This document shows, piece after piece, positions 30,240-42,557 of a DNA stretch of 64,000 nt. Source of the DNA: Liopterus haemorrhoidalis (lineage: Eukaryota > Arthropoda > Insecta > Coleoptera > Dytiscidae); the NCBI GenBank assembly GCA_963971575.1, contig OZ020624.1:13540625-13604624 (forward strand), given 5' to 3'. How positions within the stretch are numbered: the first letter of the stretch is position 1; every line of letters starts with the position of its first letter. The position numbers and the translations under genes are program-made. The notes under the pieces are model-generated. The model did no database searches. It worked only from the letters and a program-made list of their open reading frames with translations, and was not told the DNA's origin.

Positions 30240-33200
30240 ATAGAAACAAAGGCTATTTGCGCCTAACGCAGCCCATTTAAATTACAAGACTATATATTAA
30301 AAACAATATATTAGACAATAAATAAATAAATAAAATCATTAAAAATACGCATACTGAATAAAAGAAATCTTGCACTGACAAACACAAATAAATAATATAA
30401 AAAGTCTGTTCGAAAATTTGAACAGACTCAGGGTGATGGTAAGAGGCTGTAAAGAGGCCAATTACCATCGAATATCACAGTCAATAACTAGAAACACATT
30501 AAAATAAGGTGCAAGACTTCACACATAAAACAATAAGTTCGATTCTCTCAGGAAGAGTATCAGCCTGTCCACGAGTACCCTGTCGTCACCTAAAGCAACT
30601 GACAGGTCATAGCACAGGCCTAACCTCTCCCTGACATCCTCGAACTGTATACACTCAGTTAAAAAGTGTAACACAGACAAATCTGTGTTACACGTCTCAC
30701 AGATAGGGGACTCTTCTCCTCGAAGGAGGTGTCCATGGGTCCACCAACAGTGACCTATACGGAGGCGTGTGATGGCGGTTTCCTCCCTGCGGTTAATCCT
30801 GCAGGAAGAACCCCATGGTTTGACGTCTCCCTTAATCTGTCGTAACTTAACGTTCTGTGTGCGGCTCCACTCATGTTGCCACATGTCTAAAACCAGATGT
30901 TTCAGATGACTCTTTGCGTCATCTGAAAAAATGAAACTCACATCAATCATAGGTCTGTGACAGGCGGCTTTTGCAGCTGCATCTGCCGCTTCGTTGCCTT
31001 TAATACCAACATGTCCCGGTATCCAAAACAGCTCTACCCTCACATTCTGAGAATTCAGATTGTCGAGTAGCAACCGGACTTTAGTACAAGAGGATGCACT
31101 GGATCTGGAGCTTGGATACTGTTCAGAGCGCTCAGCGAATCCGTCAAGATAACACTTGACCGACTTTGCTCTGACGAAACAAAACACAGGGCCTTGAAAA
31201 TAGCGTACAGCTCAGCAGTATACACACTCGTTATAGAGTGCAGACGGTACTGAAACTGTTGGCGTGGATTCAAAACAACGAACGCACACCCAACCCTGGT
31301 TCCAGATTTTGATCCGTCAGTAAATATGACAGTATCCTCGAACCTAGGGACCAGTGTTCTTTGTAACTCATGTTGGTATTCGATAGGCAACGTAGTATCT
31401 TTATCAAACCTAGTTAATGTGAGGTTCACAAGTGGACGTGGTAGCGTCCATGGTAGAACAGCACACAAAACGAAACTTGCCATTTCAGGCATATTAAAAT
31501 CAATATCGCCCAAAATGTCGAAAGTCCTCAAACCAAAAGGCCTATTGGCTCTTGGTTTTCTGTCATAAATCTCTGTATGCCTATTTTGTAGAATAGGGTC
31601 ATACGCGGGATGATCTGGCTTGGCACTGAGTGCAGCCATATACCGCAGGGATAGAATTTTACGACGATTGTACAGTCACGGTTCACCTGCTTTACACAGC
31701 AGGCTTGGTATTGGGCTGGTGCGCAATGCACCTGTGGCCAATCTAACCCCAGTGTGATGTACAGTGTCAAGAATTCTTATCTCTTGGTGTTTAGCTGACC
31801 CATAAGCTAGACATCCATAGTCCAGCTTAGAGCGCACTAGAGAACGATATAAACACAACATGACAGAGCGGTCTGCACCCCATGTCTTGTGACTGAGGAT
31901 CCGCAACAAATTGAGCGACTTTTGGCATTTTTTCTTGACGGACTAAAAATGTGCCCGCCAAGTTAGACGACTATCGAACACGAGACACAGAAATCTGGCA
32001 GTATCGGTAAATGGTAACTGTGCTCCATTTAGCGTGAGTGTAGGGTTGGGATGGACACCCCTTTTCCTACAAAAATGGACACACACAGTTTTGCTGGTCG
32101 AGAATTTGAAGCCATTTTCGGTTGCCCATGTATCGAGACGATTGATGGTCAGCTGGGTCTGACGTTCGATTGTACTAGTCTTTTGTCCGGCGACAAAGAT
32201 ACCAATGTCGTCGACAAATATCGAACTCTGTACAGGTAATCGAATACATGAAGCTGCACCGTTAATGGCAATCAAAAATATCGTAACGCTCAGTATGGCG
32301 CCCTGTGGGACCCCATTGTCCAGTGCGAACATTTGTGACAGGGTATTTCCGATCCGCACCCTGAAGCGCCGGTTCGACATGAAGTCTTTTATAAAGAACA
32401 TCAAGCGTCCCCGGAGATCCCAGGAATGCAGAGTACGGAGAGTACCATAAATCCATGCAGTGTCATAGGCTTTCTCAATATCGAAAAACACAGCTACCAG
32501 GTGTTTGTTTTTAACGAAAGCATTCATGATAGCTGTCTCTAGTCTGACCAGATGATCTGCTGTTGAACGGTGACGGCGAAAACCGCACTGTGTATTGGCC
32601 AACAAGTCGTTTGATTCTAAAAACCAAATCAGACGCTTGCTGATCATTCGCTCCATGAGCTTGCAGAGACAACTGGTCAGCGATATTGGTCTATAGCTAG
32701 AAGGCTAGTGTTTATCTTTCCCGCCATTGGGGATAGGAATTATATGAGATTTCTTCCACTTGGTCGGGCACTTGCCCACAGTCCATATCCTGTTATAGAC
32801 ATTCAAAAGCCTAGACTTAGATGATTCCGGAAGATTTCGGATCATACGATAATGTATCGTATCTGGACCAGGAGAGTTATCCTTACACTTTGACATCGCG
32901 CTATCTAGCTCTTCACGAGAGAAAAGCAGGTTGTATACCTCATCATTTCTGGAGAAGAAATTAAGAGGTATAGATTCTAGACCTGCTTTACGAGTTAGAA
33001 ACTCAGATGGATAATGTTCAGAGCTAGAATTAAACGCAAAATTAGATGCCAAAGTATTAGCAATTTCGACCGCTGATGTGACTACGTTACCATTTACCGA
33101 TAGTCCAGCAATGGCTGTAGCTGTATTTCGACCGGAGATTTTCCGGACCTTCTCCCAAACTTTGGCCACTGGAGTGGCAACTGTGACGGTGCACACGTAT

Positions 33201-33629
33201 TTGCGCCATGATTCGCGTTTGCTTTCTTTCACAATACTATAGCACGCTGGAAAGCTATCATGTTTTCCTCTGTTGGACAACGACGGAATGTATTGAAGAG
33301 GTGTTTCCTTTCACGTGGCTCCAAGTCGCATTCGTCGTTCCACCAGGGAACGGGAACTCTACGGGGCTGAGTGGATGACAGCGGTATGCTGTTTTTAGCC
33401 GCGCTTGGGGTGGAGTCCGTGAAATGATTCACCTCTTCGTCTACGGTCAAGCTCAGAATATCCTCATGCGAGAATGATTCCGCAAACTTGGTCCAATCTG
33501 CTTTCCGAAGAACCCACTGTGGCCAGCGGGATTCGGTAACAGTATTAAACAGAGGCTTTAAGAGGATTGGAAAGTGATCACTACCGCACAGGTCGTGATG
33601 CACATCCCATTTAAACAACGGAGAATGTT
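30240..33629 (-). mobile_element. I-type LINE, copy 2 (longer)
   Basis: The same family as 14342-16458 and a few percent diverged over the shared 2.1 kb, but reaching further 5' into RT, the RT N-terminus and the end of the endonuclease. Its 3' CTAA tail and about 40 bp are missing, so the left junction is deleted, and no duplication is seen. Confidence 0.92.
30519..33618 (-). pseudogene. I-type LINE ORF2: endonuclease end, RT and RNase H
   Basis: From right to left on the minus strand: GSDHFPILLKPL (endonuclease C-terminal block), VPVPWWNDECD, NSPGPDTIHYRMIRNLP, WKKSHIIPIPNGGKD, GFRRHRSTADHLVRLE, AVFFDIEKAYDTAW, NGVPQGAIL, SIFVDDIGIF, then RNase H with FTDGSKSGTRVG, TDSLSALNSIQ and IPGHVGIKGNEAADAAAK. 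Several frameshifts (near 33250, 32700, 31930, 31700, 31070) break it. It supplies the Gly of TDGS that copy 1 lacks. Confidence 0.92.
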
Positions 33630-33640
33630 TTTGGAGGGCT

Positions 33641-34617
33641 TATGGAAGTTGAGGAAGAAAATAGTGAATGGGAGGATGATGATTTATTGCCGCTTATAAA
33701 TTTTGTTAAAAATATTACTGACGAACAAAGTGGTCCAGACATTCCGTAACAAACACAATTGAAGAATTTAGAGAAAGAACAGGTCCAAATATATCAGACG
33801 AAATTGACACACCAGCAGGTATTTTCTTGGCATTATTTTCAGAAGATCTTGTAAACACCTTAGTGTTTAAAACAAATTTGTATGAAGTACAAAACAAAGG
33901 AACTAATCCGGTACCTACTAGTGGCCAAAAAATTAAATATTTTTTGGCTATAAACATAATTATGGGCATAAAAAAATTGCCAAGTTACAAGGATTATTGG
34001 TCCTTAAAACGGGAAATTAGAGATGAATATATTTCCAGTATAATGTCTCGTGATCGATTTGCGTGGCACTTGAAAAATTTACATATAAACGATAATACGT
34101 TGATTCCAGAGAAAGGAATTCAGAACTACGATAAATTGTATAAAGTAAGACCCCTTCTAGACAAATTAGAAGAAACTTTTAAAAATTACTATTTTCCTAC
34201 AAAGCGACAGTCTATTGATGAAAGCATAATTAAATTTAAAGGTAGAAGTTCATTACGTCAATATTTACCTCTCAAACCTATAAAACGGGGATATAAAATG
34301 TGGGTACGCGCTTATGAAAAAGGATTTATTTCACAATTTCAAATATACAGAGGAAAAGTTGAGAGTACAGAAAAGAATTTAGCAAGTAGAGTTGTAAAAG
34401 ACCTCACTAATGATTTGATTGGGAAAGGATATGAGATTTACTTTGATAATTTTTTTAATTCCCTTTCCTTGATGTAAAATATACGCCTGTGGTACTTTAC
34501 GAAAAGGAAGAAAAGGAATTCCCCAGAATCTAGGAAATGAACGAAACATGAAAAGAGGAGATTCTGTTTGGCGTGTAAGTGAGGAAGGTCTTTTAATTTT
34601 AAAATGGATGGACAATC
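33641..34617 (+). pseudogene. piggyBac-like transposase, N-terminal half
   Basis: ATG 33641 starts an acidic leader (MEVEEENSEWEDDD). A shift near 33748 leads to VNTLVFKTNLYEVQNKGTN, FLAINIIMGIKKLPSYKDYW, MSRDRFAWHLKNLHIND and SIDESIIKFKGRSSLRQYLPLKP (first catalytic Asp), then EIYFDNFFNSLSLM (second Asp). After one more shift GTLRKGRKGIP and MKRGDSVWRVSEEGLLILKWMDN follow and end where a LINE has inserted. Confidence 0.92.
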
Positions 34618-34664
34618 TTTTTCACTTAATTTATTTGATCAGTGATTTTGTTTTTTGTGTTAAA

Positions 34665-35327
34665 ATGGTGTTAACTAAGCAGCAGGTGAGCGATTTTGAG
34701 GAGATATTAGTTAAATCTTTCTCAAAACCAGACTTCATAAAATCAATTAGCAAAACTATTGCTAATATTGTTAACGATCAACTTGGTAAAATCATTGAAC
34801 AGTACGATAAAAAAATTGATATGCTACATGAGAAAATTAATGACCTTGAAAATTCCAACGACCAGATTAAAACCGATTTTTGCAAAGTAACAGACCAGCT
34901 GGAACAATACAGTAGACGCTGCAACATTAGAGTTTTCGGCATTGAAGAAACTGTGTCAAATCAAATGCTTGAAAATAGGGTTATTGACATCTTCAACAAC
35001 AAATTAAATCTTAATATTCAGCCAAATGATATAGACCGCTTACATAGAGTTGGAAATAATATTGATCCGAGTGGAAGAAAAACAAGGCCAGTCATCATCA
35101 AATTTGTGTCCCATAAAATTAAATTCCTAGTGTACTCGGATAAAAAATTATTAAAATGTTCCAATGTGCGAATTGTTGAAGACCTGACTAAAGTACGGTC
35201 AGATATCTATCGTAGTGCTTCTGAGAACTTCCATTTTAAAAATGTGTGGACCCGTGATGGTATAATTCATATTAAAACAGAGAACGGCATCATGCGGTTA
35301 CAAAATACTGTTCAATACAAAGATTAA
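34665..35327 (+). CDS. LINE ORF1 protein with coiled coil and RRM-like domain
   Basis: 220 codons, undisrupted. Residues 50-95 form a coiled coil (YDKKIDMLHEKINDLENSNDQI), followed by DQLEQYSRRCNIRVFGIEE, which begins an L1-ORF1-like RRM, and IDRLHRVGNN, RPVIIKFVSHKIKFLV, VRIVEDLTK. Such proteins bind the LINE RNA as trimers. I chose ATG 34665 because the upstream in-frame sequence belongs to piggyBac. Confidence 0.85.
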   Translation: MVLTKQQVSDFEEILVKSFSKPDFIKSISKTIANIVNDQLGKIIEQYDKKIDMLHEKINDLENSNDQIKTDFCKVTDQLEQYSRRCNIRVFGIEETVSNQMLENRVIDIFNNKLNLNIQPNDIDRLHRVGNNIDPSGRKTRPVIIKFVSHKIKFLVYSDKKLLKCSNVRIVEDLTKVRSDIYRSASENFHFKNVWTRDGIIHIKTENGIMRLQNTVQYKD

Positions 35328-36588
35328 AAGTTACGAAAGAGGGTAACTATTTGTGTTACGAGTTTTATTTTTTAATTTCTTTTGTTTTGTTTTGATAAAT
35401 AGCATCCATTCTTACAATTTCCACCAGGTGATTGCCGTCTCTGTTTATTTTGTGAATTTTGTCTGACTCTCCATGTGTACTACTGATTTGAGTTTTCTCA
35501 AGTCCTCTGGCCACATTGTATTGTATTTTTTTTTCTCTTTTTGTTGTTTTTTCTTTCCACGTTTTTTTTTTTTTTTTAGATGTCGTTTTGCTAACCCTTA
35601 ATATTCATATAAAATTATATTATATCAGCCTTTGTAAACATTAACGAACAGTAACGAACTTACCAAGTTAAATTATATTTGAATGATGAATTATAGTAGT
35701 TTATTCATAGAAGCTCTAATTATTTATGAATGTCATTGGTTGATTATTGACTTCACTTATACTTATGTTAAGTATTTTAATATAGTTTTTTGTGGTTTAT
35801 TGTTTGATTTAAATAAAGATAATATGTAACTCACTTTGATAATTATTTACTCTCTGAATTTATATGTGTTCATGTTGTATTTATTTGTATGCTTTGCAGT
35901 TGATTTAAATAAATATTTATATTTATTAATCTCTGATAATATTTTATGACGGCGTTTGTTATGATTGTGACTATAGTTTTCTTTATTACGGACAATACAT
36001 ATATCACTTTCGCTGTTCAAAAATATTTAACTCAACTTTAAATTTGTGTTAAATATTTTTATTTATTTAATTTTTCATTTATTTAATTCTTCACTATTTA
36101 AAATTCTGAAACTCTTTTAACGTTTTTTATATTGATCTTTAAATTATCATTAATTCTACTGCAAAATTAACTTTCTACTCAATTCTTGACTGCAAATTAT
36201 TGCCTTATTAATTATTTCTTTGTAATTTTTATAAAGTTGGAAATTTTATTATGGCTTTTTATATTTTAATATATTTCGTTCCAATTATACAGTCATATTT
36301 TTACATGAATATGTTATTATAACAGAATTGTTAATTATTTTCACACCATTAACGCCACCTATTATGCAATATATTTATCTGTGTATTATCTTTATAATCT
36401 ATTATGATTTTTTCCCCGTACTGTTTGTTTAATTTATTAATTTGTTTGTTTTGTTAATATTAGAATTGTTGTTTATTTTCTAATTATTATTATTCTTTCT
36501 TCGTTCTTTCTTTTTTTTATCTTAATTATTGTTTATTATTTGATTGTTTATTAAGTTCAATAGCATTATATTTTTGTTTGATCATGGT
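35328..36588. other. AT-rich inter-ORF stretch
   Basis: Very T-rich on the plus strand with many stops; nothing recognisable. Unusually long for a space between LINE ORFs, so an unidentified insertion is possible. Confidence 0.5.
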
Positions 36589-37854
36589 TCTACGCACATT
36601 TTGCTTACGTTCTTGGCTACCACAATTGGCCTGATCAAGTTAATCTCATTAACTTGTTGTCTGTGGCCCATGTTAATGTGCGTTCCCTAACTTTACATCT
36701 TAAAATCATAAAAAGTTACTTACAAACTAATTCTCACGACTTAATTCCCAATTATCCCAGATGAGGTTGTTGATATTGCGAACTTTACTTTTGTTAGAGC
36801 GGATTGGATTGATGGTCGCAAAGGAGGAGGAGTAGGCCTATTTATTAATAAAAACTTAACATTTACGATTCTGCCTTCCTCTCATAATACTTTTTTTGAA
36901 CAATTATGGATCACTCTGAAAGTAGGTAAATTCAACTACGCCATCGGTGTCATTTATAGACTTCAAAAAACTTGTATTAGTGATTTTATGGACTGCTTTG
37001 AAGACACTGTTGGTGAGTATGCACTCAAATATGATAATATTATCATCTTGGGTGACATCAATATTGACCTGTTAATTTTCAACAGTGTAAGTAACTCGTT
37101 CAATGATTTACTCTACTCACTTGGTCTCAAACAGCTAATTAAGGATGGTACTAGAATAGGTATCAATGGCTTAACCTTGCTTGACCACATTATTACTAAT
37201 CTACCGAACGAAAATGTGTTAAACTTTGGTGTTATCGATATTTCCATATCAAATCATTTTCTGACATGGGCTAAATTCGACTCTAACCTAGCTAAGTTAC
37301 TTCCCCGAACTCTATCGTATCGTGATTTTACTAATATTAACTTTGAGCTTTTTAAAGAACATTTAAGTAGTTTCAATTGGCCACTAATTTATGACCTTAA
37401 TTGCATTGATGATAAAGTTTCTTTCTTTAATGATAACTTAAGTACATTATTTGATATTCATGCCCCTTACGTTAACAAAACAATTACAAAGAAATATAAC
37501 CATTGGTTAACTGATAATTTGCGCTTTATGATGAATTTGAGAGATAAAGCTAAGTCTAAATACAAGAAAAATGGTAAGAAGTCTTCCTTTGATTATTATA
37601 AATCACTAAGGAACTTAGTGAATAAAACTGTAGAGTTGAAAAAGAAAGCTTATTTAGAATTCTCCCTTAAGAAAAACATAGCAAATCCTAAAATTATGTG
37701 GCAAATCCTTGATGAACTTAATATCCATAGTAATAAAAAGAATGTAACACTGCCTCCTTCACTACAAGATCCTAATGCAATTAATAACTTTTTTGTTAAT
37801 TCTGTTAGCAACAATATGTCACCTAACCAAGATATTTTGCATTTTGATAGATAG
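36589..37854 (+). pseudogene. LINE ORF2 endonuclease
   Basis: INLLSVAHVNVRSLTLHLKIIKSYL is the N-terminal strand with the catalytic Asn. After a break near 36755 (the SETW block is gone) come DWIDGRKGGGVGLFI, YAIGVIYRL, IIILGDINIDLL (Asp/Asn) and ISNHFLTW where S-D-H is expected (Asn replaces Asp). The linker to RT (WLTDNLRFMMNLRDKAKSKYKKN) ends at TAG 37852. The changed Asp would impair nicking. Confidence 0.88.
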
Positions 37855-37872
37855 ATGGCAGTAGCGGTCGCT

Positions 37873-38054
37873 TGTTGATGTTTGTCGAAGGGAACAGGAA
37901 CCGACAAGAGGGGTTCTGTTCTGAACTTAGTAATTAATGTACCTTACAAGATGGTGGACGTTGTGATGTAAATATATTATTAAAATAAACACTTATATTT
38001 TATCTCGAGGACTTGAAATATTTTGCTGAACCTATTCCTGATTAATAGATAACA
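37873..38054 (+). repeat. Candidate 5' LTR of Gypsy element F
   Basis: TGTTGATGTT...GATAACA, with AATAAA near 37984, directly followed by a primer site. The left border is inferred. Confidence 0.5.
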
Positions 38055-38070
38055 CTTCAGAAGTGGGATT
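38055..38070 (+). promoter_or_regulatory. Primer-binding site of element F
   Basis: CTTCAGAAGTGGGATT resembles the complement of the 3' region of a leucine tRNA (TCAGAAGTGGGATT), offset from CCA by a few bases. Confidence 0.55.
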
Positions 38071-38270
38071 TTGAGGAAAACAACGGCGGATGGCATTAGA
38101 TATTAACGGATAGTTTTGAACACGTGGAAAGATTTTCGGGACTGGAGTTTACAAAGGCCAGTGAAAATTGTACGGAAACATTCAAGGCTATCTGGAAAAC
38201 GCAGGTACGTGGAATTTACACAAGTTTCGGCTAATACAGTTTTGTGTGAATCACGCTGTGAAATATTAAC

Positions 38271-39900
38271 ATGCGGAAGAAAGCCGTTGAACCCAATGAA
38301 GCTGGACAAGCGAACGTACGGAGGCCGTGGACAATGAGCCCGGGGCGACAGCACAGCAGCTGGATGCACCTTGGAGTGTTAGGACCGGTTACGAGATGCC
38401 GTTGCAGCAGCTGAGGGACGCACGAGCCACGAACACCGAATATATCGGTGGCCCATGTACATCGGCGCAGGTAGGCATAGGTATGCTGCCAGACAGGTAC
38501 GATGCAAATTTATATAAGTCGTTCGAGGCACAGACGGAGCCGGCAGATGTGCGTGATCGAAATACGGTGGACCAAAGGCCGGAGGCTCGTTACACGCACA
38601 ACTTAGGCACTCCAGTACCATCAAACCTAAGGTATACATCACATAACACGCAGGCTGATTATGGACCTGCGAGAGCTGCGAGCTACATGTTGCAGCGCAC
38701 ACCGATGAGGCCAGAGCCACCGAGGTATGCATCGGAAAGGATGTACGTAGCAAGTCGAGATGTGCCCGAAGAGGTCTTGCCCATCTTTGATCCGGATGAC
38801 ACGATCGGCTTGTGGGCAGAGGAATGGCTACGGAGGGTGGAATAAATAGGACAGGCTTACGAGTGGTCCGAACCACTGATCTTGGCAAGGTCAATTGGTC
38901 GCCTGAGGGGAGCAGCCAAGCTGTGGCATGGAGCCGTCGCCGAGGGAGTTGCCACCTGGAGGACGTTTAAGGTGGAGTTGATGGAAGCGTTCCCAAGTGA
39001 TGCGGATGCAACTCTGATCCATGCGGAGCAAAAAGGAAAAAGCGAAACGAATCGCACACAACTTATGTATACACTATGCTCGCTCTAGCGAGACGAGGGC
39101 GCATAGTGGAATCGGACGTAGTGAAGTATTGCATACGTGGACTAGACGGACAAGTGGCAAGTGCAGTGCGTGCTATGTCGTTCGCGAATGTGCGAGAGTT
39201 ATTAGCAGCACTAAACCGCTATGAACAGCAGAGCCCGTGCACAGCTACGGAGGACAATGCTCGTAGGAGAGGAAGTTCGGGTGAGTCTTTCTCGAGAGTG
39301 ACTGCACGTGACCGCAGAGACACGGGTGCAAGACGTGCAGTGCCGGAGACTTCGGAAGTTACTCGCGGGTATCGGAGTGAACGATCGGAAAGTCCGATGG
39401 ACCGAATTAAGTGTTTTAAGTGTGGTGCACGCGGACATTTTAAAAAAGACTGTCCCAAACGGGACGTTAATAAAGACCGTAACGACAATAAAGACAATAA
39501 AAAGTATGTGGCACGAGTAGGGTCGCAGCGTGCTGAGCCCACAGTCACTAAGTACTTGCGTGCCGTTTGCATAAACGGGAACACTGTGCGTGCGCAAATT
39601 GACCCAGGTGCGTGCGTTTGTTTAATAAAAAGAGGATCGCGGCGCGGATCGCGTTACCGGCGGTGTTTGATGACCGTGAGTATTATGGATTCGGTTCAAC
39701 CAGCGGGGTAAAAGCGCTAGCCATAGCGCGAGCGACGATATCTGTAGGAGAATTGGAAGCAGACAGTGTCGAGGTGGTGATTGTGCCGGATGAGGCGCAG
39801 CCAGTGGACCTTCTCATTAGACGCTCGTTCACCGAACTACCCCAGCTAGCGTACATGAGGGTATGCAATGAGCTGAGGTTCGGCTATGCGAACCAGCCTC
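38271..39900 (+). pseudogene. Gag and protease of Gypsy element F
   Basis: ATG 38271 starts a basic leader; a shift leads to the frame with a long polar N-terminus, then LPIFDPDDTIGLWAEEWL and, after TAA 38843, IGRLRGAAKLWHGAVAEGV and FKVELMEAFPSD (capsid). A further shift gives VVKYCIRGLDGQVASAV, an Arg-rich stretch and the knuckle CFKCGARGHFKKDC. The protease (AQIDPGACVCLIK, with DPG in place of DTG/DSG) and EVVIVPDEAQPVDLLIRRSF follow. It stops at about 39900, where hAT sequence begins. Confidence 0.85.
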
Positions 39901-39904
39901 CCTT

Positions 39905-42195
39905 CAAAGGATGGGATACACAGCTAAAAGAGGATATGGGCGAAGATAAATATAGGGACAACTGGTCCGCGTGCGGGTTTAATCCTTTTTTCCTTTTTTT
40001 CTGACCAATTGCTAACTCCCTATGGTGCTTCCAAAAATCGTAGGGAGGGGCCAAACTGGCCAGGGCCTCTTCACCTTCAGACTCACTAGCTGAATTAGAG
40101 GTATCTTGCTTAATTAGCTTCCTCAGCTTCTGAATAACCCTACCACAAGCAGATGCATCTTGAAAATGTAAATTTTTGAAGCGTGGATCTAGTAGTGTTG
40201 CCAGTGCTAGAATTGAGTTAAACTCAATACTGCCAAATCTCTTGTCAAGTTCCGATTTCAATATTTTATGAACATCATTCAAATGATGATGAGAAACTTC
40301 GTAGCTCTGTTTTGAGACAGTTTACAATTGGAATAATTTTGGAAACCGTGATATATTTTTCACCTGATGATTCCTTAGTGACAAATTCAAAAGGTCTTAA
40401 TAGTGAAATAAGTTGCTTTAGAATGTTCATTTCTGAAGCATTTGGGATATCAGGGGCATCACTGTCATCTAACATTATGTCAGAACAAATTCTGGCCATC
40501 TCCAAATGCCTTTCCAGCATATAGAATACAGAATTCCATCTTGTGATGACGTCCAAAATTAATTTCTTTAGAGAACCGTCTGCAACTCCATTTTTTATTT
40601 GGATTGCCCTTAGCTTGTCAGATTTGACTACGCTTCGTTTAAACCATTTCACAATGGATCGAACTTTATTGACGATTGGCTTGATCGTAGCACAATTTAA
40701 CCCAGCTTCAACTAGCAGATTTATCGTGTGGGCAAAACATGGGAGATGTCGTTTTTCTGACACAACAATTTTTGTCCCTGCTACCATGTTTGACCCATTA
40801 TTAGTAACTATACACGCTATCTTCGTATATCGGGATATTCCATTCCCTTAAAATGGTAGTCAAGTTTCGCGCTATATATTCCTTGGTGTGGCTTTCAGTC
40901 AGCGCTTTAGTTGCTATTAAACATGTCTCAATTTCTACTCCGTCCAGGAAAAGGAGAGTAACGCCTAAAAAGCCTTTTTCGGCCATAGTCTCTGTCCAAA
41001 TATCTAATGTCAAACAGAAGTCTGTTGCTCTGTCAATTTTAGCTTGATAAACAGCTTTAGTGACATCATATTTTTCAACCAGTTCAGTTTTTATAAACTT
41101 GGCCGACGGAACTTTATATAAAGGGGCCACTTCCCTCATTAGTTTCAAAAAACCTTCGCCTTCGATGACATTGAAAGGCCTCATGTCCTTGCATATAAAA
41201 TATAATATATTCATTGTAATGTTATTACGCTTTATACCTCCTTGGCTATAGGACGTTATATTGCCAAACAGACCTTTTAACGTACTGTTGTCGTTACTTA
41301 CACGAACTTCGTCACAAATGCTAGTTTTTGATTCCTGTGTGATTGTGACCGTATCAGACTTATCAGAGGAAGTAGAAGGAACAGCATGGTCGACCATTTC
41401 AATCTTAGTTTCTTTTTGTTGCCTCCTACAAATAAAAATAAAAGTTATTTGTATGCCTAGGCAAATAAATTATGGTAAATAATATACCTATTATATTAAT
41501 ACAATTTGAGATGAACAGAAATAGATATTATGCTATACTTACACTGATGGTTTTCCAATCACAGGTATGCTAATATTGTGGCTCTTCAAGTGTTTATGCA
41601 AGTTGGAGGTGTTACCACAATACTTAATTTCTTTAAAGCATCTCTTGCAAGATGCAATATTCATACTTTTTTTTTGAAAAAAAAGTCCACACTTTTGAAG
41701 TAGGAGGACTCATTTTACATAAACTTTTTATACAAATAAAAAATAAATAATAAAACACAAAACTCACAACACAATCTCAATATTAAAACAAAAAAACAAC
41801 AACGGAATCTAAAAACGACAAGGATAGGATCAGGATCAACAGTCAACACATGCACTTTTGTTGTGGTGTAGAACAAAAAATTAGCGGTGGGAGGACATGG
41901 AGGTGGGGAGGTCTAGACCAATGGCTGTCGGAGCGGCGCGGCGTGGGGTTTTGCTGAGAGATTCTAGTGTAGTTAAAAAAAAAGGCGACGTCAAAAACAT
42001 GGGGTGGAGTGGGGACCCCGTGCATCATGCATCCATAGCAAACCACTCCATGGTTAATGCATTCGATTCGATACAAGTAATTACAATCGATAACAAGTAA
42101 ATATTCAAGTTAAAAGTATCGATCCAAAAACTACTTGGTATCGAAATAAAAGTATCGAGTAAGTAATCATATTTACTTGTATCGGTTCATCCCTA
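39905..42195 (-). mobile_element. hAT transposon, one end intact, C-terminal end lost
   Basis: The minus-strand 5' terminus TAGGGATGAACCGATAC ends at 42195. The transposase runs leftwards to about 39905 and breaks off before the conserved C-terminal dimerisation region, where Gypsy F sequence begins, so the other end is deleted. Motifs like GTATCGA and CAAGTAA recur in the 150 bp inside the intact end, as expected for transposase-binding sites. Confidence 0.8.
39911..41713 (-). pseudogene. hAT transposase with BED zinc finger
   Basis: Exon 1 (ATG 41713) encodes a BED finger: SKVWTFF, CKRCF, NTSNLHKHLKSHN. A 115-bp intron (GTAAGT...TTTGTAG, about 41542-41428) follows. Exon 2 has MNILYFICKDMRPFNVIEGEGF, VDRATDFCLTLDIWTE-type DDE start (CLTLDIWTE), LPCFAHTINLLVEAGL, LDVITRWNSVFYML and ATLLDPRFKNL, standard hAT blocks. 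Frame breaks lie near 40790 and 40280. The hAT C-terminal dimerisation motif is absent. Confidence 0.93.
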
Positions 42196-42557
42196 ATCAG
42201 GGGCAGATTTACATTTAAAAATAAAATTTCCCAAGATTTTAGCATGGTCATTGGCGAGTGAGTTTTTTCATATTAATCCAGTTGTTATGTAGTTGCCATG
42301 GAGAAAATTTGATAATCTAGTATTGCACAACAATTAAAATATTGTTTTCTCTAAGGCAACTACACAATAAAAAAAAGTCAGTGGTTTTCAAAATTTGGGG
42401 CATCTTTTTGTTTGTTTATTTTTGGACGAAATTCACATTTTAGAGAAAATTGGCAAAGGAAAAATCGATTGCATTCTACGTCACCTGTAGCTGTCTCTTA
42501 AATTGTGCCGGACATTTACTTGACACCCTGTATAATATTATAAAATTAATATTATTG
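42196..42557. other. Stretch without a supported gene
   Basis: AT-rich. The 50 bp before 42535 (GGACATTTACTTGACACC, CTGTATA) look like the end of a small DNA transposon or MITE, but no partner end is visible. Confidence 0.45.

Larger units (their letters stand above)
34618..37854 (+). mobile_element. LINE with coiled-coil ORF1 and endonuclease, 3' end lost
   Basis: It starts inside piggyBac, carries an intact ORF1 (34665-35327), 1.25 kb AT-rich sequence, and an endonuclease (36589-37854). No reverse transcriptase follows, as Gypsy element F takes over at about 37855. TTCAG-type 5' end features are not evident. Confidence 0.75.

Noticed and set aside
42483..42535. A mariner-type terminal repeat
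   Set aside because: Resembles the usual CACCCTGTATA ends but has no partner end or transposase nearby.
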